This document shows positions 54,210-64,000 of a stretch of 64,000 nt of DNA, in pieces. Source of the DNA: Arabidopsis thaliana. Taxonomy: Eukaryota; Streptophyta; Magnoliopsida; Brassicales; Brassicaceae. The notes below the pieces were generated by a model. The model had not been told where the DNA came from. It did no database searches and saw only the letters and a program-made list of their open reading frames with translations. Position numbers and translations under genes: made by a program. Within the stretch, counting starts at the first letter, position 1, and each line of letters starts with the position of its first letter. The DNA is taken from positions 10,602,001-10,666,000 of the forward strand of contig NC_003076.8 in the NCBI RefSeq assembly GCF_000001735.4, written 5' to 3'.

Positions 54210-57200
54210 ATTGTTCAAAACAATATTAGTTTTGTCAAATTCGAATTCCGATGGCAGAAAGAATCACAGTGCTATTTGTCATATTTTCAAATACAAGAAG
54301 ATTTATACATGTGAGAAATGAAGGATCAATAATTAAGAAATTGGGTCCCGAAAGTTCACATGATCTCCGAAAGTCATGTCCAATCCATCATTCAACATTA
54401 TGCAACAAGGTTGTTGACAAAACTCTTTCTTTCTTATTTGTTTCTCTAGCGACAATATTCCTCTTTAAAAGTTGATACTTTTAGAATAAGATTCCTAAGA
54501 AATATAGCAAGACAATAATATAAAGAATTATAAAAGAAACTTATCCAATGGCACTACTCCCAACTTCGAAATCTCTATGCAATGTCTTTGGACAAAGAAA
54601 TAAACGTTATTTGAAATATATATTTTTATAATATAATAGATAAGATGATAAATTTGATTATGTACATATTTTAAAATACCTTTATGTCGCCCAAATATAA
54701 TATTTGATATAATTTTAACTCACAATTTTAAATTAATTTTCTATTTTACAGAATAAAACGGAATAACTTAAAAAATTGAGAAAATTGTATTCCATACCAA
54801 ATTTATATATTAATCCAATACATATTATACATAAGTTCCAAACGATAACAACAGATCAGATGTTATGGAACAAACAGATTAAATAATATAATATAGTTTA
54901 AGTATAATTCTTTTTTATAGAGAAACGCAGTTTACAAAAATAAATACGGTTAGTATAGACTAAATGGCGAGGGAAAATATTTGAAGATGATTATAACAGT
55001 ATAGTGCAAATATAATAATTATCAAGCCTAAACTTTTTTAGTATTTTGGATAACAAATCTTTTTAGGAAAAACTAAGAAATTGATTCATATAATTAACTC
55101 TCTCATATTTTTTTAAATATTTTAAAAATTTGCCTAAAAAACTTAAATGAAACAACACTTAACCACATGATAACATACTATTTATGGTGTTTGTCCACAT
55201 AATACGTTTCTTTGTAAAAATGACTGTTTTTCTACTTTATTATTTTGTTTTAAAACACACTAATTTAAAATACATGTCAACTAATTTTCTGATTATGAAT
55301 AAAAACGTACGGTTCAACTATGGATTAAGTACGGTGTAATTTTAATAATGACAAAAATATATATATATTTGTTATTTTGTGGTTCGGTATATATTTGGAG
55401 CTTGAATGGAGACAAATTTAGTGGGAATCACAATTATTATATGCACAACTACTATCATTCAAGACTTATATATATAGAGTCTCTTTGGTAAAAAGAAAAT
55501 TGGAAGAGTTAGGGAGACCATATCTTTCAGTCTTTCACTTTCATCCCTTTTTTGCGTAATACATACATTCATATTTGTACTATTAAACGGTGGATATGTA
55601 TTTATCCGAATTTAAAATTTGTATGAGTTAAGTATTTTTTACTCGTTGGAACTTCACTCGTTTCAAAATTTATGATCCATATGAAAATACATTCCAGTAT
55701 AATATAAGTTTTCAATTTTTGTTTCGAAACAGAACCGAACCAGACAAAACATGAAAGAAAATTCCTGAAATTCTATTTGAAGCAAGTTATGTACTAAATA
55801 TGATATTTTGTATATACTTTATAGTAATAAAATATAAAATTATAGAATATTACACACAAACTGAACATTAAATTTCTTATATGTTTCTAAATGTGACCAA
55901 AGTTACATACTATTATATTTGATATCATTTAAAATTCTACTTTGTCTTTTATAAGTGGAAAGCTTATTTTTCTAAAATTTTTATAATGACTATGTGGTTT
56001 TTATTTTATAGACTAGAATATAGTGGCTGTCTTTGATTTCTATGTTTAAAACTTATTAATGATATATTAAAAAAAAAGTTCTTCTTTTTCTTTTAACATC
56101 TTTCATTTGGTTCTATTTATGTATGACAAATGATAGGAAGACGAAGAAGACTCAGACAATTGAAGACTAGTATCTCTAATAGTAAGTCGGAGTAATATTT
56201 TTATTTTTATGATTGTCATTTTTCATATTTTTTGCGAATTCTCGTTCCCGTTCCATCTCATTTATATTCCACATTTCATATGGAAAATACATGAGAGTTT
56301 TTTATTAGGTTCCCGAATTTATGTTTTATTTTGTTTTCGCAAAGTTCAGTTCTAAATTTTCTGTTTGTCTATTCCTACTTTCTTTATTTAACTCGGCAAA
56401 TATAAATTTAGATTGATGATTTTTTATTGGAATTGTAAAGAACTATCGTGTATATATATCTTTTGTCCTTTATAAAAATATATAGTTAGTGAAATCAAAT
56501 ATAGTATCACTATTATTTTTGTACCTTTATTTTAACCATGCTTTATGATTTCCTCTAGTTATTCCAATATTATTTATCCTAACATTTATACCATTTTACA
56601 CTACTAATCGGACCTTTAATACGTTATTTTGCTGATATTGGTATAATGTTAACTTTTCAATATCGACATTGTAGAAGAAGAAGAAAAAAGTATATAGATT
56701 ATGGTTGGTGAGTTGTGGAGAGTACAAACCGATGTTGATAACTTGAAAAATACAAATATTGAACTTGAACCATACTTGCATAGGAGGCATTGGTTATGTA
56801 AACAAGTTCGGTTGTAATGAAAATAATAAGAAAAGTAACATTGGTAATGGTAACGATAAAAGAGTAAAGAAAGTGAATGGGTCGTAAGAAACAATGATTT
56901 TGAGAATAGTTGTTACCATTGATATTGCTTTGTGTTTGTGTTTTGTCTAACCAAATTGATTGGTATTACAAGAAGAGGGAACATGTGGGTGGGTATGAAG
57001 GCATTAATGATTAGTGAGTTACGTCAAATCAATTTAGGATCTCCACAAGGGAGAACATACCCTACTAGTCGACCCATTCCTCTCTTTCACACTTCTAAAT
57101 TCTATTTTTTTATTTTTTTTCCTTCGATGTTTAAAACATTAATTTATCTCATTTTTCTCAACCACTTCAAATCTGGAATTACAAACAGTTTTACACTTTT

Positions 57201-59290
57201 ACTAGTTCTAATATTTTTTAGAAATATTTCTTTTAGTTCCTTACATGAAAGTTGGTAATGTTTTGTATCACTCATTCAAAATAATTATTTGTTATTTCTA
57301 TGGTAAGTAGTAACAATTTGAATCGATCTACTATGTTCTAAAAGATCAAGAGTATTTTCGTTTTGGATAGTTATAAATATTTTCATTATTGGCTTTATAA
57401 AATTGTATTTTATCGTTTGTATTTTTATTCTAAACACAAAAGACCTCTCTCTTTTCATAAAATTACGGTACCAACTACAAATTCGATAGTCAAACAAAAT
57501 GTTATATATATATATATATATATTGACTTTATATCTTTAATACATATGACAATGATTTTTAAAAAAAAGACTAGAATAAAAAAAAAAGCCTAATTATTCA
57601 CTAAAATAATTGAGAATAATTCGACAAATCTTATCTTGTTTAAGAGATTGGAGGTTATGATAGGGATTAGGGAAAGAGGGAGCATGGACTGAATTCGGTG
57701 AAAAAGAAAAATAGAAAAGTACATAAATTCACATGCCATGTTGGTTTGGGTAAAAGCTTCATTGAAACGTCACATCTTCATCTCCATTTTGATGATTTTT
57801 TTTATTTTATTTATAACTTTGATGAATTTAAAAGACGCTAATAACCCATCGTTCTATCTATACGTTTCACCATCCAAGTATTATTTTATTTTTGGTAAGA
57901 TTTTGATACATTGATCTATTGTATTGTTCTTACCATTTTGAGATTCCAATTGAACCCAATGAAAAAGAACTAAGCCCATTTTAAAAGTAGTCCACTTAGT
58001 CCATCAGAAAAAGGATAAAACTCTCATAGATTTGAGTCTATCCCGTTTTATTCTTAAGAATTCTGAACCTATATTTCTTATTTTGGTCCAGGCTATAGGG
58101 CTTTTTCTGGCTTTTTTGAGTTTTACTTTTGAGAAAAAAAATCTATAATATCTTTTGAAAAAAAATTGTGATCAATGAAAATTTAAATACCCACTAAAAC
58201 CAATTTAATTTTTTAAAAAATTATTACTATTGGTTCTATTACATAGTATGAAGTTTTCTAATTTTATATTTTTTTGGTATAAGTATAAACAATTTAAATT
58301 GTCACTGAAAACACAATAACTCTAGATTTGATTTATAAAACGGAAAATATGAGAGTTGCTCAAAGTGATAATTCACTAGGTTAGTCTCACGGTTCTTGTT
58401 ACTTGAATATATAAGAGCCCACTTGCTTAGATAACCTATTTTTTTTAGCTAATATTAGAAACTAATTATAGAATTGAAAAGAATTGAGTAACTAACCATT
58501 GTCAGTTTTTCTATGAATAAATAACCATATGACGGTATAAGAAAATACAAAACTATCCATGTAAGTTGAACCAAAAGAAATCTTATGCAGATATATTTGA
58601 TGTTTTTTAGCAAATCGCATGAAACATGTTAAAATAACACGATATTTATATTAAAAAAGTGATATTTTATAACATATATGTTACATAAATAGCATGTTAT
58701 ATAAAAAAATATCGTTTCATTTGAAAAGTTGAGCCAGGAGCAAGCTTATACGAAGATAAAATAATAGATTTGAGAAAGTTTTAACATTTAAGTCATGTTT
58801 TAAGAAGAAATTACATGTGATTTTAATAAATAATGTGTTATATGAAAAAGTAGCATGTTGACAGAGATAGATTTCTAATTATCACGTGTAATTCGAAAAA
58901 GTAGCGTGGTATAAAAGAAAATAACATACAATTTAAAAAGAAAACATAACGACGGAAATTCTAAGAAAGAATCAAAATCGAATAAAATAAAATGACAAAT
59001 CTTCTGCAAATTAAGGGAAAGATGATCTATCAATATAAATAACGTTTGGCAGCCTAGATTTATCGAAAAAAAGATCGGGTGGTTGTGATGGTGGAAGATG
59101 TAGTGGTTGTGGTGGTGGAAGAAAGAAAGATGAGATGATTCTAAGTGTTCTGTATCATTTTGGAAAATAGCATGTAATATATATAAAATACAAAAATGGA
59201 TAAAAATGTAATTGCAATTGAAGAAAGAGAGTGTACTCTGACACCATGGTTATTTTGTTGATTCTTTTATAATCCATAGTCATCTAGTGC
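54210..59290. other. AT-rich intergenic region, little recognisable
   Basis: No gene, RNA gene or element can be supported over these 5 kb. There is a short (TA)n run at 57503-57523. Around 58600-58930 the words AGCATGTTATAT, AGCATGTTGACAG and AGCGTGGTATA recur loosely (states of 'agcatgttat'), which may be a degenerate repeat. Short open frames are AT-biased and unsupported. Confidence 0.45.
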
Positions 59291-59297
59291 ATATTCT

Positions 59298-61701
59298 CTT
59301 TTTTTTTTTTTTTTACATTCAAACTCCATATATTACTTTACAGATGTTTGACAAAAAAAAAATCACGGATAAGAACTCTTTTCTAGAGAGAGCCAATCGG
59401 GTACCGTCGAACTTACATGGGAAAAACAGAACCCGCGAACTCTTGCACATTTTGCTAGATGATCGGCGGAAGTATTACCATTACGAGGAATATACTTAAT
59501 ACTAAACATAGAGAATAAATCTCTATAATACACAAAATCCTTTATCTTTGTAGAAAAAGTAGGTCACTCATCGGTGTTAGAAGTCATCTCTAAAAGAACC
59601 GAGCAATCCGTCAAAATAAGGATACTAGTCATCGTGATCACTAGAGAGCACTTCATGTACACAAAAGAGTCTCCAATTCAGCATGCAAAGGGGAAAGACT
59701 CCTACGTGATCCCTTTAGTCTTATATGCAACAATCTTCCTCCACATGAAATAAGCCAACCATGTCCACTCCTCGCCTCCATCCAAGCCAAGACCCGTCAA
59801 TAAAGCATATCAGTCTATCCGCTGGAATTGGTGTCACTTGCACTATAGGGTTCCTCTTGAATTGCAATGTCCAAGGTTTCTTGAGGTGATTCACTCAAAT
59901 TATCAAAAACCTTTTGATTTCGCGCTTTCCAAATATACCACATAATCATGAAAATATTCTTAGGCTCTCCTCATCTGCACCCACCTCTTTACCCCGCCAA
60001 TACAAATAATCTAGATTATTATAAAGTGAAGGTGAGGGAAATAAAGCTAGGGATGAGGGATATTGGAGAGGGCCCAGACTTGTCTAGCTGGAGGACATTC
60101 AAAGATCAAGTGATTAATCTCTTACTCTGTTCCACATCTAGGACATCATTTATCTCTACCAATATGGCGATAAAAAAGTCGTTGACACGAAGCCAAACAA
60201 CCTGACATACATTGCCACACGAAATGTTTTAATTTTTGAGTAGTTTTTAATTTCCAAGCTTGCGCCTTAAGTGCCGTGACACTAGGTCCCTGAGAAGGGT
60301 AATTTCTTCTGAGGGAATAATTCCCGAAGATGCTCCATTTTCTACTGCTTCGTCCCAAAGTCGATCAAAGTATTGACGTAGACCAATGGGTCTCTTTGCA
60401 TAGTAAGTCCCTTTGGAGGGCGAACCGGAGAATCTGGAATCCAAGGATTAGTCCAAATGCACGTTCCAAATCCAGAGCCAATAGTCTTTCGGATTCCATA
60501 TTTAAGAATATTTTTGGCGGCCAACATGCTTCTCCAGCCATACGACGGCCGATTAGACAGTAATCTCTAATGGACTACAATAGCGGAAGTAACGTCCTTT
60601 AAGGACCCGACTAAGGAGAGATTGTGGAAATCTTAGTAATCTCCATAATTACTTTGCCAACAATGCGAGATTAAAATCTTCTAAATTCCTAAATCCTAGG
60701 CCACCGTCTGAAAATTGACTACAGATTTGGTCCCAAGCTATCTTGTGTATGCCTCTACTGTCAACTTTATTACTCCACCAAAAGTTGGCAATCGCACTGG
60801 TAAGTTTAGAGCATACTGCTTTTGGCAATAGTAAGCACGACATTACATATGTCGGAAGAACTTGTGCTTGAGACTTAATTAGGACTTCTTTGCCACATTT
60901 TGAGAGAAATTTTGAAGACCATGAGTTGACTCTCGTTTGTAACATATCCCTCACAAAAGCAAAGACTTGGGCTTTTGAACCATGGATCTTTTCAGGAAGG
61001 CCTAAATATGTCCCCATCCCTCCTTCCCTTGAAATCCCAAGAATTGTTTTGATTTCTTGTCTTAGGGGCGATGGGACCTCATTACCAAACATAATGGAAG
61101 ATTTGGAGAGATTAATCTCTTGCCCTGATGCCCCGCCATAAGAGCGGATAATGGCAATAACTTCTTTACTTTGTTGGGCATTGGCTTGGCAGAAGAATAA
61201 ACTATCATCAGCAAACAAAAGGTGAGAGACTCGTGGGTTCACATATGAAATTCGAAGACCTTGAACTTTGCCTTCCCTCTCGGCCTTTTTAGTCTAAGAT
61301 ATAAGTGCTTCCGTACATACGATAAACAAGTACGGAGAAATGGGGTCTCCTTGACGGATTCCACGCAATGGCCGAATACGACCTTTTGGCTCCCCATTAA
61401 TCACGACACGGTAAGAAACTGAGGTAATACATTGCATTATCCAGTTTACCCATCTAGGATCGAAACCCATCTTTTCCATCAGAGCTCGAAGAAAGTTCCA
61501 TTCCACTCTGTCGTAAGCCTTACTCATATCCGTTTTTAGTGCCATAAACTTTTTTCGGTTTACCGGGTTCAGCGTCGTGCATGGAAGTTCCCCTGGGCGA
61601 TCAACGGTAATTAATCTTTCCGCGACAAACGCAGATTGTGTCTCGGATATCAAATCCAGAAGAAATCTCTTAAGGCGCAGACTCAAGATTTTCGAGATTA
61701 C
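59298..61701 (-). pseudogene. LINE reverse transcriptase to 3' end, pseudogene
   Basis: Read leftward: LRLKRFLLDLISETQSAFV, ALKTDMSKAYDRVEWNFL, GIRQGDPISPYLFIV (61686-61294), then a TAG in ALIS, and LLFADDSLFFCQ (catalytic Asp pair), GTYLGLPEKIHGSK and GGLGFRNLEDFNLALLAK to 60649. A TAA there replaces an expected Gln. Diverged sequence continues (ENGASSGIIPSEE; zinc domain WKLKTTQKLKHFVWQCMSG at about 60240). The poly-A is the T run at 59298-59315. The element is split at 61701 by an Athila-type derivative and resumes at 63871. Confidence 0.88.
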
Positions 61702-62113
61702 TGATATAGGTCAAATTGCCCTAAGATCACTCTCTCAAATAAGAGATCGATTGTAGTACTTAAGGGTCGAATTCCACAAAGCTCTTAGATCACACAATAG
61801 ACTAAGGTTTTGAATTAAGCTAAACTAAATAGATTATAAAATAAAAAACAAAGAAAAGCAATAAATATCAAGATGAAAATCAGATGGGAAAAGAGTCAGG
61901 CTTAGGGTATTCTCAGGAAACAAATGATTAGTAGATCTAGTAATAGCTAGGTTATTATCGAACCATTCTTAAACTCAAACTCTAATTTTAGAATAACCGG
62001 TGGTGTTCCGCGAAACTCACTATGCCTAAAGCTAAGATTCCCGGTGGAGCCGTGAAATCCTATACTTAAACATGCATTATTATCAAGTTTGATTAGTTCA
62101 CCTAAATATCTAA
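61702..62113 (-). repeat. Athila-type 3' LTR, truncated to about 412 bp
   Basis: It matches 62690-63110 closely (TGATATAGGTCAAATTGCCC through GATTAGTTCACCTAAATATC). Similarity ends at about 62113, where the sequence changes directly to internal coding-like sequence, so the rest of this LTR and most of the internal region were deleted together. Confidence 0.85.
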
Positions 62114-62672
62114 ACTGCCTCTACAACTTCAAATTCGTCACTCTCCTCAACCTTCATAAACTCATATCCACTTTCCATCGAAGCAGCATGCCAAGTAGTA
62201 GTGAGGCCGCTCTTAGTCCATCTAGGGATAGGTCTCTCTAAGATCCTCTGCTGACCTTCCAGAATCTGTTCCAGCATTCATTCTATCTTGCTTCTAGGTG
62301 CGGGTGGAAGGGGGCTTGGTAAGAAGCCAGATCATAGTTCCTTGTGAAGGTAAAACTATTGCTATTCTGTAGCGGTTGCTGGAACTGAGAATTCTGAGTG
62401 TAGCTAGTTGGAACATTCCCATTGAAACTTCTTCCACCAACATAATTGACATCCTCCACAAGTAGATTGTGGACTGCGTTAAGCTTAGCCATTAACCCGG
62501 CAATCCTATTCTCGTTCGTGTTTCTCGCTTGTTCCTGGTTCTGTGATTAGACAAACACCTGAAACACACAAGAAAAAGAAGAGAGAAAAAGTAAGTAACC
62601 AAAAAGAGAAAGAAAAACAAAAGCTTAGACTAAATTCTAATCCTAATCTAATGGTGAATCGTAGAGATCTTC
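62114..62672 (-). pseudogene. Athila-type gag fragment
   Basis: Frames on the minus strand include MAKLNAVHNLLVEDVNYVGG then SYTQNSQFQQPLQNSNSFTF (62492-62283) and, further on, EQILEGQQRILERPIPRW with YEFMKVEESDEFE. The Asn/Gln-rich stretch with YVGG and QNSQFQ words resembles the segment after gag in Athila elements. Protease, reverse transcriptase and integrase are absent. Confidence 0.55.
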
Positions 62673-62685
62673 GACAACGGCGCCA
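62673..62685 (-). other. Primer-binding site, tRNA-Asp type
   Basis: Minus-strand TGGCGCCGTTGTC lies 4 bases inside the right LTR. It matches the other Athila site except for one base (GTC in place of GCC). Confidence 0.8.
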
Positions 62686-62689
62686 AATT

Positions 62690-63865
62690 TGATATAAGTC
62701 AAATTGCCTTAAGACCACTCTCTCAAATAAGAGATCGATTGTAGTACTTAAGGGTCGAATTCCACAAAGCTCTCAGATCACACAATAGACTAAGGTTTTG
62801 AATTAAGCTAAACCAAATAGATTATAAAATAAGAAACAAAGAAAGCAATAAATATCAAGATGAAAATCAGATGGGAAAAGAGTCAGGCTTAGGCTATTCT
62901 CAGAAAATAAATGATTAGTAGTTCTAGTAATAGCTAGGTTGTTATTGAACCATTCTTAAACTCAAAACTCTAATATTAGAATAACTTGTGGTGTTCCGCA
63001 AAACTCACTATGCCTAAAGCTAAGATTCTTGGTGGAGCCGTGAAATCCTATACTTAAACATGCATTATTATCAAGTTTGATTAGTTCACCTAAGTATCTA
63101 AACCAGAGCCCTTCTATGAGCCTATATGTTCTTTCTTAAATATTTAGGCCCATCTATGATAGTTCTGGTAACAGATACCTATGGTGGGTATACCTATTAT
63201 GTAAGATCAAATTCTAGGTGATCAATCTAGAACTAGCATTAAGAACAATCAAGATGAAGAATCCTATAGATAACCTAGCAAAGGGGCAATCTAATAAATC
63301 ATCTAAATCCTAACAAGAAAGCTACTCAAACATATCATAGAAACACAAATCATAGTCTAATAAGAAATCAAAAGTCAATATATCAAGAGAAAGAGTAAGA
63401 AAGATCTTCTCTAAATGGAGTCTCCACAGGGTTTTGCTCCCAAGAATAAAAGAGAAAAGGAGAATAGCCTCTCCAATTTTAGATCTAAACAATGACCTAA
63501 AAATATATATATATATATATATATGACCTAAAACGTGATGGGCCTTCTTTAGAAATAAGGAAAAGTTCTGGACCGAATTTAGAAATCTTCAAAACTTTAA
63601 TAAGTTGCGTCTTTGAATTGCCGTCAGGTATTGGTGTCGCTCGACATCAGGGGTGGTGTCGTTCGACACCTACGCGATTTTTAGTCTCTAGATTACTTCT
63701 ACAGCATAAAATCTCTGTTTTCTTTCAGAATACTCCATTATCTCCAAATGAATTCCAAACATGCAAAGACCTGAAAATGACTAGAAATGACTTTAGAAAT
63801 AACAAATAGACTCTAAAACTTATACTTAAATCATAGGTAAAACCTGTAAAAATAGGGATATATCA
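62690..63865 (-). repeat. Athila-type 5' LTR, 1176 bp
   Basis: It starts TGATATAAGTCAAATTGCC and ends GGGATATATCA next to the ATTAC duplication. It contains a (TA)n run (63503-63524) and, at 63626-63681, GGTGTCGCTCGACATC and GGTGTCGTTCGACACC, two diverged copies of a short palindrome-like word. Confidence 0.88.
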
Positions 63866-63870
63866 ATTAC

Positions 63871-64000
63871 CTTTATAGCTTACGTTACATAAGCTAATAG
63901 GACGAAAACCTGACATTTCGCGCGGTTTTTCACCTTTTGAGATAAGAAAAATATTTGTCTCATTCAAAAATATCAAAACTCAAAAAAATCTTCACCATTT
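63871..64000 (-). pseudogene. LINE reverse transcriptase, continuation beyond the Athila insert
   Basis: Read leftward from the window edge: ETNIFLISKGEKPREMSGFR, PISLCNVSYK, then the ATTAC duplication. This is the reverse transcriptase segment just before the SLRLKRFLL found at 61686. The LINE therefore runs off the right edge and its 5' part is not in the window. Confidence 0.85.

Larger units (their letters stand above)
61702..63865 (-). mobile_element. Deleted Athila-type LTR element inserted in a LINE
   Basis: It is bounded by ATTAC (61697-61701 and 63866-63870), with LTRs beginning TGATATA and the far end ATATATCA. Internal sequence is only about 580 bases and holds a gag-like frame. 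The tRNA-Asp-type primer site next to the right LTR and orientation match the Athila element at 15794-28018. One LTR is cut to about 410 bases. It is a non-autonomous remnant; the LINE reading frame joins across it (CNVSYK on the right, ISKILS-like sequence on the left). Confidence 0.88.

Noticed and set aside
54045-54314. Protein with an Ile-Tyr repeat
   Set aside because: It is a translation of the (TA)n microsatellite.
1-64000. CRISPR arrays, bacterial operons, phage or plasmid sequence
   Set aside because: Introns, plant LTR elements, LINEs and AN3/GIF1 show this is plant nuclear DNA; direct repeats seen are tandem or LTR repeats without regular unique spacers.

Overview
This is plant nuclear DNA from a Brassicaceae species, most likely Arabidopsis thaliana or a very close relative. 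The strongest evidence is a complete four-exon gene on the minus strand (45831-47620) whose 210-residue product I recognise as ANGUSTIFOLIA3/GIF1. In A. thaliana that gene lies on chromosome 5 next to repeat-rich pericentromeric sequence, and the transposon load here fits. Species and locus are inferred from memory of the protein; no search was run.

Only three intact protein genes are evident: AN3/GIF1 and a pair of duplicated genes for small acidic, Glu/Gly-rich proteins (8952-9347 and 34690-35136, both plus strand). The pair shares promoter blocks and 3' flanks, so a unit of roughly 1.5-2 kb was duplicated. About 24 kb of nested transposons now separates the copies.

Layout: 1-6.3 kb is a decayed Mutator-like element with a Ulp1-like protease pseudogene (plus) and a mudrA-type transposase pseudogene (minus) converging on a TTATC/GATAA-rich, partly tandemly duplicated spacer. 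6.6-7.1 kb holds a dispersed repeat and a 51-bp tandem repeat. 8.1-9.7 kb is acidic gene copy 1. 9.75-11.6 kb is a tandem pair of tRNA-derived SINEs split by a truncated LINE and a 277-bp PIF/Harbinger-type MITE. 12.3-12.7 kb is a probable solo LTR. 13.0-13.4 kb holds a GC-rich inverted repeat and an 18-bp minisatellite. 14.4-28.7 kb is a decayed LINE split by a 12.2-kb Athila (Ty3/gypsy) element with TSD GTGAT. 30.2-31.9 kb is a non-coding retroposon (possibly Sadhu-like) split by a solo LTR. 32.0-33.3 kb is a LINE fragment with a 12-bp TSD. 33.5-35.7 kb is acidic gene copy 2, followed by another LINE fragment. 36.5-41.4 kb is a complete but disabled Ty1/copia element with 146-bp LTRs and unusual TA...CA ends. 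43.1-44.1 kb is a second Mutator-type transposase remnant. 45.8-48 kb is AN3/GIF1. 48-59 kb is AT-rich with little recognisable. 59.3-64 kb is a minus-strand LINE split by a deleted Athila-type derivative with TSD ATTAC, running off the right edge.

No operon-like cooperation is expected. The common thread is repeated nested insertion around a few conserved genes, with premature stops that mostly look like C:G to T:A changes, as expected for methylated repeats. The least explained features are the motif-rich spacer of the Ulp1/Mutator element, the TCGAC repeats in the Athila LTRs and the duplicated acidic genes.
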